Part shown: piece after piece, positions 1-10,982 of the stretch
Layout of the letters: each line of letters starts with the position of its first letter
Numbering within the stretch: position 1 is the stretch's first letter
Source of the DNA: Paraphoma chrysanthemicola
Lineage: Eukaryota; Ascomycota; Dothideomycetes; Pleosporales; Phaeosphaeriaceae
NCBI GenBank assembly: GCA_020744225.1
Contig: JAGMWG010000020.1
Coordinates: 434,001-498,000, forward strand
DNA length: 64,000 bases
Reading direction: 5' to 3'
The notes under the pieces: model-generated
Seen by the model: only the letters and a program-made list of their open reading frames with translations
Databases searched by the model: none
Told to the model about the DNA's origin: nothing
Position numbers and translations under genes: made by a program

Positions 1-2335
1 CTTCGGTGTGAAAGGTGTAATAGCTGGCAGGTTAAGCGAACCACCACCGTTGGTGTGCCACATGTCGTCGCCAGGAATGGTAGCATTGCTGCCCTCGACG
101 GCAACGCCCATGTCGCCTGCTAGCGAGCGCTCAAGGACTTGGACATATCGGAGATCAGGAGACGACTGGCGCATAGGTTGTTGCCTGGAGAAGGGTCAGT
201 GAAATCAAAAAGGCGGTGCGTTTATAGGACTTACCAGTATCCTTGGTATCCGATATGAGTCTGGTCCATCATGTGATCCCACTTGCCATTGAGGAGAGTG
301 TGGTAGATCTGCGTCAGGTTGTGGTCCTTGTTCATAGCATCGATGACATGCTGCATCCACTTGTTGGCGCTATTCCTGCCCATCTGAGCGTAGATGATGT
401 TCCTCGCACCAGCAATCTGAAGGTCCACAAAGTTGGCACCAGCGAGAACACGGTGGAGTACGGTCTGATAGAAGCCAGGAAACGTCGCAGCGGGTAGTGA
501 ATCGCTGATCTTTTGAGCCTTCTCGGCAATCGACTTCCATCGAGCAAGGACGCCATCTGCTTCCTCGTAGTTGATAATGCTGAAAGAGGATGGCTCGACC
601 CATTCAAATTTCCTCATGTTGGCCAAGCTACCATATGCGTCAACAACCTCAGCGATGTCTTCGGCGTGTTCCGCGCCAAAATTGCGCGTCGCCCAGTCAA
701 TGGTCCACTGAGGCACCGAAGTCTCATCATATGCATCCATGTCGTAGGCAATGTCAAACCAATGGCTGAGAGAAATCTCATTGGGCTTGATATCTCCGAC
801 GTTGACAATCCAGATCCGGTCGGCGTCGCGATCCTTGGCGAGCTTCATTTGCTCGTATGTCTTCTGAAGCTGGATAGTGTCGAGCCACTTGTAGTTGCGG
901 GAGTCGCCAACGTAGTCGAAATGGTAGTAGACACCAGCGCCTCCAGATCTCTTCTTCTCGTCGCCGACAGGGAGACGACGGATGTTCTGGAAGTTGTCTT
1001 CAGTCCAAAGCAGAGTGACCCAGTCGGGGACCTTCATGCCCGCCTCGAAGTAGTCCTGAACTTCTTTGTACAAGCACCACATCTGAGGGACTTCAGATGC
1101 GTTGCCATGTACCTTATTCAAGATGTCTTGCTGAGCTTCAACGACAGCCTCTAGGACAGTTGTGCGCACGTCGGAAGACGCAGCAGTATCGTGGTATCCA
1201 CGCATACCGACAGTGACGACATTCTCGTATGGTGCGGCACGAACGGCACCCTCCATGAAGTATTTGTACAGGGTGGCGTTGTTCGTCTCCCAAGACCAGC
1301 CAGTCTCGGTACCCTTGGCGACCTTGTTCCATTCTTGTGTAGCACGCACCATAGGTTCAGTGTGCGATGTACCCATAACGATGGCATACTCATCGGCAAG
1401 GGGCTGGTTGCGAGCATCATCAACGTTGAACATGCCGTTCCACATGGCAGGCCAGAGGTAGTTAGCCTTCAACCTGAGCAACAGCTCGAAGACATGGGAG
1501 TAGAATTCGGCACCGAATGGAGCACCATACGGCGATTGTGGGTAGATCTTGTTGGCCCACCCAGTCAGCGCAGGAGCTTCGTCGTTGATGAAGAAACCCC
1601 TGTACTTGACTGATGGTGTGGTCTGAGTCTTGGTAGTCTTCAAGGCATAGATGGAATCATGTGACTGAGGTGGTACATCAGCAAACCAGTACCACGGTGA
1701 GACACCAATTTGCTCAGACACATCGTAGATGCCGTAGATAGCACCTCGGCGGTCGCTTCCTATTGAGATTTAGTATGTGTTGCCAATCTCATAATAGCTT
1801 TCTGGAGCTTACCCGCAATGACAAGCGCAGAGCCGGTGCCGTTTCCAGCATTCTCCACAAAAGTGCTGACATATGACTCCCACTGTCCCTCAATGGCGCT
1901 GACATCTAGTTGGCCACTGGCGATCAAGCCATCAATGAGGCTTGAGTTGCCAATAGTGCCGACAATGATGGTTCCAGAGCCTGACGTGGGATATCCACTG
2001 CCGCTGGAGCCAACAGCCCAATTGCTGCTGATGCCGGTAACATCGAAGATGACCGACGAGTTTGCGGTAGCAGTGCCAGTTGTCGTTAGGGATCCATTGG
2101 CGCCAGTGACACGTCCAAAGTCGAGAGCGAGATCGTGTGCGGCACGAAGGACACCAGGCCAATCTGCTGCATCGGCGCGAATGCTGACCGGTGAAGAGCG
2201 AGAGGCCAGAAGAGTGCCGTTCCCGGCTGCGAAGGCGACGGTTGGCTTTCGGAATGATTCCACCGCTGAAGCAGTGCCGGCAAAGGCAGCTGACAGGGAG
2301 AGGAAGCCCAATGCCGTTCGAGAGAAGAGCTCCAT
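1..2335 (-). CDS. GH115 family glycoside hydrolase (xylan alpha-1,2-glucuronidase type), 3' end missing
   Basis: Secreted enzyme expected to remove (4-O-methyl)glucuronic acid side chains from xylan. Exons 2335-1813, 1759-235 and 184 to the left edge; introns of 53 and 50 bp. The start at 2335 gives a clear signal peptide (about residues 1-24, ending FAGTASA). Joining exons 1 and 2 creates the family hallmark GAIYGIYDVSEQIGVSPWYW, which neither exon has alone; joining exons 2 and 3 gives YQGYWQQPMR, another conserved stretch. 744 residues are present; family members are usually close to 1000, so the C-terminal part is off the window. Many Asn-X-Ser/Thr sites in the first 170 residues fit secretion. 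An upstream in-frame ATG (2362) exists but would bury the signal peptide. The family assignment is recognition of motifs, not a search. Confidence 0.9.
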
Positions 2336-3163
2336 GTTGACAGGCTGTAGCACCTTTTGCAAAGTCCTGGATTGAAGTACTGGAGCAGCCTTACCTTCGA
2401 CTATTCACAGGAGCATGGCCATCAAGATATATCACCCAGGCGCGAGATCCCATATCCACTTGCCTATCCCCTTAATATCCTAGTCTTGATCATCATCTTC
2501 CTAAACCATGGCTAGTGCCCACCAGTCACCTGTTTTCCAGGAACACAACACCGACGTGCACGCCTGACAACGGTCCGATATGACGGTTAGCAGCAACAGG
2601 GCCGGCAATTATGGTTAAATTCGGTGGCTCTACTGTACATTCATCCAGTCCGCTTCCCGCAGCGATTTTCTAGAAGCACGTCTTGGCTGCGGGGGGCGGA
2701 CCCATGCATAACACCCTGATCCCATGTGGTCTATGATGCTGGGGAGCAGTAGATTAGATGAACACGATGCAAGGTACTAGATGCGTTGAGGTAATATCTG
2801 GGCTGATCGGACATCTGACAAATTCTTCCGGGCGCGTTTGATCTGGCGCGAACACATGTTGACCACAATGGAATCTCATGTCGGTCTTTGGCACGGCGTA
2901 TGATGAAGCTTGCATTGAGGCGCAAGCGCCTTGGATACGGGTTTTCGGGCTCAAGGAACGTGGAGGCGGACGGTGAAAAGGCTAAAGTGAAATATCCCCG
3001 CATCGCGCTAAGAGACTGGGTGGCTTAGTGTGGCGGGTCAGTGCCAAGCATCGCGAAATGTCGAAGGCAAGCGCGACCGAAAATTATCCAACAGCCGCCC
3101 AACGCACCGAGGTCACACAGAACGATTGCGCCCCATCCTTCGGTCCCAATAGCCGCCATCACA
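2336..3163. other. Intergenic, divergent promoter region
   Basis: Lies between the divergently transcribed GH115 gene and the small UPF0390-type gene, so it should hold both promoters. Short open frames on the minus strand around 2731-3003 look like chance. No repeat or RNA gene seen. Confidence 0.6.
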
Positions 3164-3489
3164 ATGGCCCAAGGCGCGGTCAAGACGAAGTCTAAGCCCG
3201 TGGTGCCGAAGAAGTGAGTTTAGTCCACACCAGCCGATGCGCGCTTCGATGCGCACAGGTTCATTTGAGCAGTGGTGCTAACATTTGATGAAGGAAGGCT
3301 GGACTAAAGCCCGGCGCACGTGTGATCAAGCCGAAGAAAGCGTCGCTCATTCAGCAGAACAAGATCAAGAAGAAAAGCTCGTCTGGCCTCATTGGACAGA
3401 CGGAGAAGCTGCTGGCAGAGAAGGCGGGGCATCTTGAGATGTTGAAGGGTGGCAAGAGGGATAAGAAGGAGGGCAAGAAGGCGAAATGA
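3164..3489 (+). CDS. Small basic UPF0390 (DUF2462)-type protein
   Basis: Two exons, 3164-3213 and 3294-3489, with an 80-bp intron (donor GTGAGT, branch GCTAAC about 12 bases before the acceptor). The 81-residue product is extremely Lys-rich, begins MAQGAVKTKSK and ends in a Lys tail. It contains the patch SLIQQNKIKKKSSSGLIG, which I associate with the eukaryotic UPF0390 family (the Leydig cell tumour 10 kDa protein group). Function in fungi is unclear; a nuclear or nucleolar, RNA- or ribosome-associated role is an inference from composition only. The gene is too small and too split to appear as one long open frame. The frame is kept exactly across the junction (AA|G). Confidence 0.75.
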
Positions 3490-3840
3490 GATCTACGTCA
3501 TCACGGAAGGCGCAATACCCACGAACCTGTTACCAAGACTACATCCTCGGATACTTGTTACCAGAACATTTTGGTTGGCATGACATAGGCGGCCTTGCAC
3601 ACGTAAAGGGAATCTGGGAGAGGAGCATTGAAGGGCGTTGATCGGATGCAGAGATGGAGCGGTTACATGTCAACCACAGGCATGTGCAATTGGTTCGCGG
3701 AGGCTGAATAAGGGAGTGGCATGACATGTGAGTGTAGGAAGTTACCCACATGCATCCCCGACTCAACAGGTGTAGAATAGTCCGAATATCCCTAGCAACT
3801 CCGTTGCGCCAACAATGACAATCATGAGGGGAATCTGTCA
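3490..3840. other. Intergenic, convergent 3' regions
   Basis: Tail-to-tail spacer between the UPF0390-type gene and Mtc1. I see only short chance frames and no repeat or RNA gene. Confidence 0.5.
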
Positions 3841-5406
3841 CTATATGATGCCCGCTCGCGCAGCCTCACCTCCACCAGCTTCGACGATTTCTTCGCGTGC
3901 CTTTCCTCGTCCCAATCCTCCCTCGCCGACACCCATTCTCCGCGCGACATATCGCTGTGCGACGATGCCCACACTCAAGTTGATCGTCTCTTCCATCCAC
4001 TCCGAAACCCATTCGCGAGGGTCGACACCTCCAGTCTCGATGATTTCGCGGATCTCAGTCGGCAGTTGCTCCTCGCCCTCAGCTTCTATGTTTGCAGGCG
4101 CGTCCAGCCATTCTGCCCACTTGAGCGGAAACGCCTGGCTCAATCCCTTGAAGCTGATGCCATGAATGGGGTCGTGCAAATACACGGCAAAGGCCACTTG
4201 CTCCTCGTCATCCTTCTGCTCCTCTACTGTGCCCTTCTCTTCTGACGATGATGTGCCAAACAAATCGCCTTGTGCGGAGAAGCTGATGGCTTGGATCGCG
4301 AGGAAGATATCGCTGCTGCGCACAGGATTGCTTTCGCTCAGCACCTCAGTTGCTTGTTTCGCAGCTTGCTCCACTCCACCTCTTGCGGCGAAGAACTCGG
4401 ATGCGTATGCTTCGGCGCTGACACGTACCAGCTTTGTGCCTTCCACGAGTCCCTTGACCACGCTCAGATCCCGCTTTTCTGTGTCGCGCCACCACGGCCC
4501 GTCATTCCAGCCTCCACCACCTCCTCTGTATCCATCGATTGAGCTCCGTTGTGTCGATTCGGAGCCGCGCTGGATGACCATCAAGTCGCCGCCCTCAACC
4601 TGGGCCATAACCGAAGAGAAGGTCTGGTATATGATGGGATCGAGGGACGGGTAATTGAGGAGGTCATGAGTGATGTGGATCTGTAGGCGTTCATGTTGCG
4701 AAATGGGCGGCGCGAGGGTGTGGAGGATATTTGTGAAGGTTGGGAGGGCGCGCTTGCCGAGTTCACCGCCTGTAGTATGTTAGCATAGCTTATTGGGGTG
4801 GTTGTCTTATGGCGTACCAATTCCGCGCAGTGCGCCAACATTACCGCGCACCTGCTCAGCCCACCGCTGCGCTTCTTGGTTCTTCTGTATTTCCTGGTAC
4901 GCCGCTTCGGCCTGCTTCTTTGCTGCGTTAGCCGCCTCAGTCGCGGTCGAGATGATGCCTCCCCAGCCGCCTCCCCACCACGACCCGCCTGACTGTTTGG
5001 CTTCAGCTGGCGGTGCTGCTGGCTTCGCGGGCTCTTCTTCGGTAGGCGCAAAGCTCTGGTGGAATGATCGAGTGCTCTCGGCTGATTTCCTCGGCGCGGC
5101 AGGCTTGTCTTCACTTGTGCGCGCTGAGCCAGTCGAGGAAGGGGTGACTACGCCAGCTGTGCGGCGGTTGCTCGAGGCGGTCGACGATGACGATAGCTTC
5201 GGCGTGTTGGAGCGACTCGATGGCCGGGGCACTTCGGGCCGCTGCAGCTTCTCCAGCGCCTCGAGCTCTTCCAGCTCCTTCAGGGCATCGTCTTCCTGCT
5301 CAATGCGCTTGCGGGGAGCTTTGGATGCCTTCTTGGGCGGGGGAGCTGGTGCCTCAGCTGCCATCTCCAGCTCGGCCAGCTCCTCCTCGACTGTTTTGGG
5401 AGGCAT
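3841..5406 (-). CDS. mtc1: Maintenance of telomere capping protein 1 (Mtc1), DUF5427 family
   Basis: Exons 5406-4818 and 4769-3841, 48-bp intron with GCTAAC branch; 505 residues. The N-terminal third is low-complexity (Pro, Ala, Ser, Glu) with a coiled-coil-like ELEELEALEKLQ stretch. A Gly/Trp patch (GGSWWGGGWGGI) then leads into the ATEAANAAKKQAEAAYQEIQ helix, and the conserved C-terminal domain follows across the splice. The layout and the WWGGGWGG patch are what I recognise as fungal Mtc1. In yeast, mtc1 mutants show genetic interactions with telomere-capping alleles, and the protein is reported on COPI/ER-Golgi membranes; its biochemical role is not settled. I chose the MPPKTVEEE start; an ATG eight codons upstream (5430) is possible. 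Acceptor CTACAG at 4775-4770. Confidence 0.75.
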
Positions 5407-5902
5407 GTTGGCGATGACGTTCTGATACAATGGCGATTCACAATAGCAAGGGAAGACGTGCAGCGGTGGGCAACGACGGAAGGGCGGTATTGTACGACAT
5501 TCACCTCAATACATGTCATGCACTGTTGTTTGGACCCTCGCATGTGCCATTGATCTCTGAGCAATTTAGCGCATTCCCCTGATTGGCGGATGTTCGGCTT
5601 GGCAGGCGCTCATGCTGCGCTTTGCTGAAGCGGCCACAACCCTGAGACAAAGATCATCACATCGCAAGAGCTCTGCTATTCCAATAGGGCCCTTCTGTTT
5701 CCTTACATCTTTCTGTAGAGCATTTGCGACCATCTGCGCGTCTTCTCTGCCATTGCGCAAGCTTTTCGTTCATCTTGCGCATGCAGGTTTTCTGGCTTCC
5801 TGACAAGCGTACCAGTTGCGCCACGCCTCCCTGGAATTCTGGTGGACCATCTCAATCAATCCCAGGAACGATTATTCAAGTCGGAAGCATTTCATCAATC
5901 CA
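5407..5902. other. Divergent promoter region
   Basis: Separates the divergent Mtc1 gene and the RG-rich nuclear protein gene. Short frames on both strands overlap one another and look non-coding. No repeat seen. Confidence 0.5.
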
Positions 5903-8899
5903 ATGCCAGCTCCCCGCAATCAGCCAACTCGAGCCTCGCAAAGGCGCAATTCCCAGCAAGATGATACGCCTACGCGAACCCGTGCAGCCCGGGGAGGAAG
6001 ACCAGCCACGTCGAGACAAGAACAGCCAGAACTCGTCCCACCAAAGGCAAGTCCCACGAAGTTGAGTCCAACCGCAACCCGGAAAACAACGCGTTCTGCG
6101 TCAAACATTTCAGGGCGATCATTTGAAGCTGCAACTGAAGTTTATGCCTCGTATGAAGAGCCACTACTCATGGTTTTTGGCCTGTCACCTGAGTTTTTCG
6201 ATGGGCTGAAGAGGCATCACGGCAAACTACCCAAAGAACGTAAGTCACTGGTATCGTCACTGCCACAGCGTGATTCAACGCCAGAAGAGGAGGACGACTC
6301 AGAGTCGGAGCAAGAAAGTGCAGAGGAAAGTGAGGTAGAAGAGCCGCCAGCTGCACCTGCACCCTCACGAGGACGCGGAGGAGGTCGTGGAGGTCGCGGC
6401 GGACGCGGCGGACGCGGTCGAGGAAGGGGCAGAGGCCGCGGAGGTCGCGGAAGAGGAGGTATCGTGAGAACTATATCTCCAACGCGCGCGAGGTTGTCTC
6501 GCGGTGCTGCTCCTATGGTTCCGCTGACCGAAGCGGACGATGAAGAGGATTCGGCCAATGAGCTGTCGACAAATGACGGCGCTAAACCCTTCGCGTCAAG
6601 AGTGCACAACCAACATTTCGGCGGACATTCGGACGACGAGAATGAAAACGCGATTGAAGATGACGAAGAACAAAACGACAACGACAGTATCGCCGTGCGC
6701 GCCCCCCGAAAGCGGTCTGCAACGCCTGACAACTCTCCTCCACTTGGATTGCATCAGTCTGTTTTGGAAGGTACATATGTGCCACAAAAGGTTGCAGAGC
6801 CTGATCCAGGACCACCTGTCAAGACGAAAAGGAATCTCGCAATCCCCAAGATTACATTGCCACCACAGTCAGGGACCCACACCCCGCGCGAATCTGCTTC
6901 AACTCCAGCAGAGTCTGCCGTACCGACACTGCTGAATCCAGAAGACGATTTGTTGTCCGACTCCGACCTCCCAGATCCCTGGATCGAAGATGCTCCTCGG
7001 CCAACGCAGTCGGAGTGTGAGGATCGCGCAGACTATCTGCTACAGACGCGCTTCAAGCCCATGGTCGAAGTGCAAGATGTGATTGCAGCGCTCACCAAAT
7101 ATCCAATTTCCCAGAGAAGTACTGAGAGCCTCTTTGCGCTGGCCGAGAACGCTCAACACATTCTCAAAGAATGGCAGGACCAGTATCTTTTGTTGGACGG
7201 TCGGGTAAGTCATTCGCGTTTCTCGTCATGAAACAACCACTGACTGTTTCAGACCGCGCCTCATATGCATCCTCCAAAGAAGGCCTGCAATGGAGGCCGC
7301 ATCCCGATAGCAACGGATGTGTTCGAGGTTATGAAGGAGGCTGATCTGTACGGATACAACTACGATCCCAAGAAGCCACCAGAAGCTCAAGATGCGTGGC
7401 TTCAGCGACCCGGGGCTGAGAAAGGCGGCGGTCGGGAACTAAGAACGCGCCGCACTCGCGACATGCTTGATTCGGCTCCCGTCAGTGAAGAAGACGAGGA
7501 TGAAGATAATGAGGGTCGTCCCACAAAACGCCAACGCAGAGCTACACGGAAATTTGACGGCAGTGATGCAGGCACAGGCACAGGCACCAATACTCCGAAG
7601 AAGCATAATGGTTGGGGTGGTGCTCGTAAGAAGGGAGTGAGTCGATTCTCGAAGAACGCTTCTGAAACACCAGAACCCGAGAGTCGACCCACCAAACGAG
7701 CAAGAGTAGCGGCCAGCAACCTACTACACCAGCGTATCCAGGAGATGCGCGAAGCATCGCTGATACCAAGCTCCGGTGACGAAGATTCGTCGGCCATGGA
7801 TGTTGACGAGTACTCTGATTCGAATACCAAACGAGGCCGACCAGCGGGCAGCAAGAATGTGGCACGACGCAGCGACTTTGGAGTGAAGAAGGGGCCTCGC
7901 AAGAAGACAAGCGAGGTTGGTACGCCAGTGCCATCAGCCCATGGGCCTAACGCTCCGCCACCGGCGCTGCAGTCCATGAGTGAGGGTCAAGGTCAGTTCT
8001 CCATTGATCCTCAGCCGCTCGATGCACCACCCTCTCTAGCAGCGAACGTTGCTGAAACGGTCTTTCAAGCTTCCCCGCAGCCGTCTGCTGCATATGAAGC
8101 AGTCACACCACAACCGGAAACATCGAATGCTGATGCTTACATGACGACTGCGCCATTGAGTCAGTACACAAACAACTACGCCGATGATTCGACGCCTCCA
8201 TCTGGTTCAAGACGGAAGCCGCGCGTTAAGAGCGAGAAGCGAAGCCAATCTATGACAATTTGGTGGGCGGAGCGCAAAGCGCGCAAGAAGGAGCAAGACG
8301 AGAAAAACGGTGTTCCCCAAAAATCTGCAACAGCGCGACCAGACTCGACTGGCAGCAAGCGAGGCGGTCGGGCTTCTACAGGATCTGCCCCTACTGCAAC
8401 GCCCTCAAGCATGCCGTCCGAGCCTCCGCGACCCTCGTCCATGCACCAGCATGATCATCGCCCTCCGCCACCAGAGGCATACACGTCGCACTATCCACAG
8501 CCCCCTCTTACTGCCCCATCACCACTCTACATGTATGCTTCAGCACCTCCACCCCATTCGATGATGCTGCAATATTCGCCCCTTGCTGCCCTTCCCTCAG
8601 GCACATACCCTTACTCCGGCCCTCCACCACCAAACTCACAGTACGGACCTCGAGCTCTTGCACCCGCTCCGATGCCGCTTCAGCAGTCTTCATATCCGAG
8701 CCCATATGGGCCACAAAGTCCAGCAGGTCCACGCCCAAAAAGTAGTGGCCAGCCGCCTCGCAGTGGTCCACCACCCCTTGCACCCGCGCCGTCGCAGCAC
8801 TACAGCCCATATGCTCCGCTCTCGATGAGTCGTGATTTGCCGTTTAAAGTCATGGTCCCTGGACCTGCACCGTCAGAAGACCGACGAGGAAGTCGTTAG
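5903..8899 (+). CDS. Unrecognised large nuclear-type protein with RG-rich tract
   Basis: Exons 5903-7204 and 7253-8899 joined over a 48-bp intron (GGTAAGT donor, TTTCAG acceptor); 981 residues. Visible layout: basic N-terminus; a short folded-looking segment (about residues 75-115, LLMVFGLSPEFFDGLKRHHGK); acidic Ser/Glu tract; a dense Gly-Arg tract (about 155-195) like RGG RNA-binding regions; acidic linker; a second conserved segment spanning the splice (DRADYLLQTRFKPM to TAPHMHPPKKACNGG and EADLYGYNYDPKKPP); bipartite basic clusters such as PTKRQRR and PTKRARV; and a long Pro/Ser/Tyr-rich tail. The two ordered islands separated by disorder suggest a chromatin- or RNA-associated scaffold. 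I cannot name the family. The ATG at 5903 gives the most natural basic start; an upstream in-frame ATG at 5816 reads through likely leader sequence. Confidence 0.7.
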
Positions 8900-9317
8900 G
8901 AACGACTTGAGAGCGATGTGTGGGTTATGGAGTGCGGGACCAAATGAGCGTGGTGGTAGTAATTTCTTTTTGCGTTGATTTCATGTACGTTGAGCGCGGA
9001 ATGGACCTGCATTTGTGGCGCGAAAGTCAAGCGCACGTCTTGTCACACACTGCGTTGATATATTGTGCTTCATTTTGTATAATAGAGTTCCTTGAACAAT
9101 GCTAAGAGCATAAAACTATTTGGCTTGCCTTTCCTGGTACTGACATCCACCATGGGTGACAATCTGTGACGAGCCGATGTATAGTCTTGTTGAAGCTCTA
9201 GATTTGCCTTATGCCCAGTCCCTGTCTGGACTTCCATCAGAGTCGTGGAAATCCTTTTAGCACCACCTTTTCGAAGTTCAAATTCCCCATCTCCCCTCAA
9301 GACACTTGAATCTACCT
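8900..9317. other. Convergent 3' regions
   Basis: Tail-to-tail spacer between the RG-rich protein gene and the nicotianamine synthase gene. A short frame at 8920-9105 has no coding signs. Confidence 0.5.
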
Positions 9318-10455
9318 CTACTTGACTCTCATCACCACCACCGAATTCACAACCTTCGTCCAAGGATGCACTTCAACCAGAATCTCTAGTCCCACCTTCT
9401 CTATCTCCTCTGTCAATTCCAGGATCTAGAGTTCTCAGTCAGCCATTGTCTCTTTTGCTCATCAAAGCTCTTGATCACGCTGGTATCTTCACCCAGGGCA
9501 ACCCTCTTCTCACAAAGATGTACACGAGAGAGACACTTACAGGATATACCACCCCTCTCATTCCCCTCGCACTCCTCGCCACCACCAGCGTTCCAGGCTT
9601 CAATCTCCGCACCAAATCTTCCAAAATTCCAATCTTACTCGCCGTATCCTCGCCAACCAATGCGGCCAAAAACACAACATCGCTCTGCATCCACTCCTCC
9701 TTCTTCTCCACCTCTATCCGTCCATCCTCCATCAAATCGTTGACATCCGCACCAACAAACTCCATCCTCTCATACCCCAGCGCCGTACACAGCTCCCGAC
9801 TCAACGCCAACGCACCAGCATCGCGATCGATGTTATACACCTTCGCGCGCGGGAAATGAGCGAGCATACACATCGAACTCAACGGCAATGGCCCCGAGCC
9901 TAAGAACGCTACTTTTCGCACATCGTCTTTGCCTTCCCTCCCATCTGCCAGGTAGGTTGCAAGGGTGTTACATTCCAGCCTGCTCAAATCCACATAATTC
10001 CCATAGTATGGAAACTGTCCTAGGATTTCTTCAGGAGCCGTGTCCGGTGGTAAGGCTTGTGCGGTTTCAAGCATGCGCGATGCCCAGTGTGCTTCGAGGA
10101 GGCCTTCGGCGGTTGCGCAGAGTGGGCGGAGAGATGTGCATAGTGGCGTGACGGAGGGGAGGGAGAAGAAGTAGGTTGAGAAGGAGGGCGGGTATTGTGC
10201 GATGCAGAGGTCGACGAGGTTGGTTAGGAGGGTGTTGACGGTGGGGCTGGGGGCGAGGGAGGGGAGGGTTGAGATTGTTGTGTTGATTTCGTGGAGGGTG
10301 GTGAGGAGAGCGTGGGCGGTGGTTGAGAGGGCGGTTGGGGTGTGTGGGGGAGTAATTGATGTGGACTTCGAAGACGAAGATTTTGTGTTTGTTGTTATTG
10401 GTTTGCGGGCGTGGTGTGTTGTTGGTTCGGTTGGGGTTGATATTGAGAGAGTCAT
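9318..10455 (-). CDS. nas: Nicotianamine synthase family protein
   Basis: Joins aminocarboxypropyl units from S-adenosylmethionine to make nicotianamine or a close analogue, a metal-chelating metabolite. Exons 10455-9541 and 9425-9318 over a 115-bp intron; 340 residues. Core motifs: FPYYGNYVDLSRLE from about residue 148, the SAM-site LGSGPLPLSS at 185-194, and NIDRD at 208-212. The second exon supplies the expected last strand, EVHPWTKVVNSVVVMRVK, so the apparent stop after exon 1 is only intron sequence. An N-terminal Thr/Ser-rich stretch of about 40 residues precedes the family domain. The start at 10455 is preferred over an in-frame ATG at 10542 because the extra 29 residues look like leader. 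NAS is well known in plants and reported from a few filamentous fungi such as Neurospora. Its neighbours do not suggest a dedicated operon-like cluster. Confidence 0.88.
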
Positions 10456-10982
10456 TTTGTTCGGGCGTGGTTGTCTCGTGTGCGTGTCTCTTGGGTTCGA
10501 TGATGGTAAGGACTGGTGCTCGCGTGCACATACATCAAGCAAATCCGGAACTATTCATACGTGAAACTCTGTAGAAAAAGCATATTGGCACCACCACCTT
10601 TTCGCGGACTAACGGTAATTGCCTAAAATACCATTGGATACGTTCGAATTGAGTACCTTGATGGAGCGTGGGGTAAGTATGTCGTGCAGGTAAGAATTTT
10701 CGTGGCAACGACGGGAGCTTTACTCAGAGAGGTAGGAGTGTACATTGTTTGTTGTACAACGCATACATTTGGGTTCGGCTTGGTGCCGTCGTGTGAAGGG
10801 TACTCCCGGCGAGCTATGGGGACCGGGCCTTTAGCTGAGCAAGGGTCAGTTTTGAAATCGAGAATTAATTTGAATGACTGCGGTAGCTGCTGATATTGCC
10901 TTTACTTAGGATAGCCTTCTACGACCATGTTGCATGAATGCGCCCGTATGTTTAGGTGCTTCGCTGCACTTCTTCTGAAGTT
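10456..10982. other. Promoter region upstream of nicotianamine synthase
   Basis: Head-to-tail spacer between the amidohydrolase 3' end and the NAS start. Nothing coding is supported. It would be the place to look for metal- or GATA-factor sites, but I see no convincing one. Confidence 0.5.

Noticed and set aside
513..1154. 213-codon plus-strand frame opposite the GH115 gene
   Set aside because: Antisense shadow of a clearly coding exon.
9426..9540. Nicotianamine synthase ending early with VSVSLVYIFVRRG
   Set aside because: That reading is intron sequence; a downstream exon at 9425-9318 gives the expected family C-terminus.
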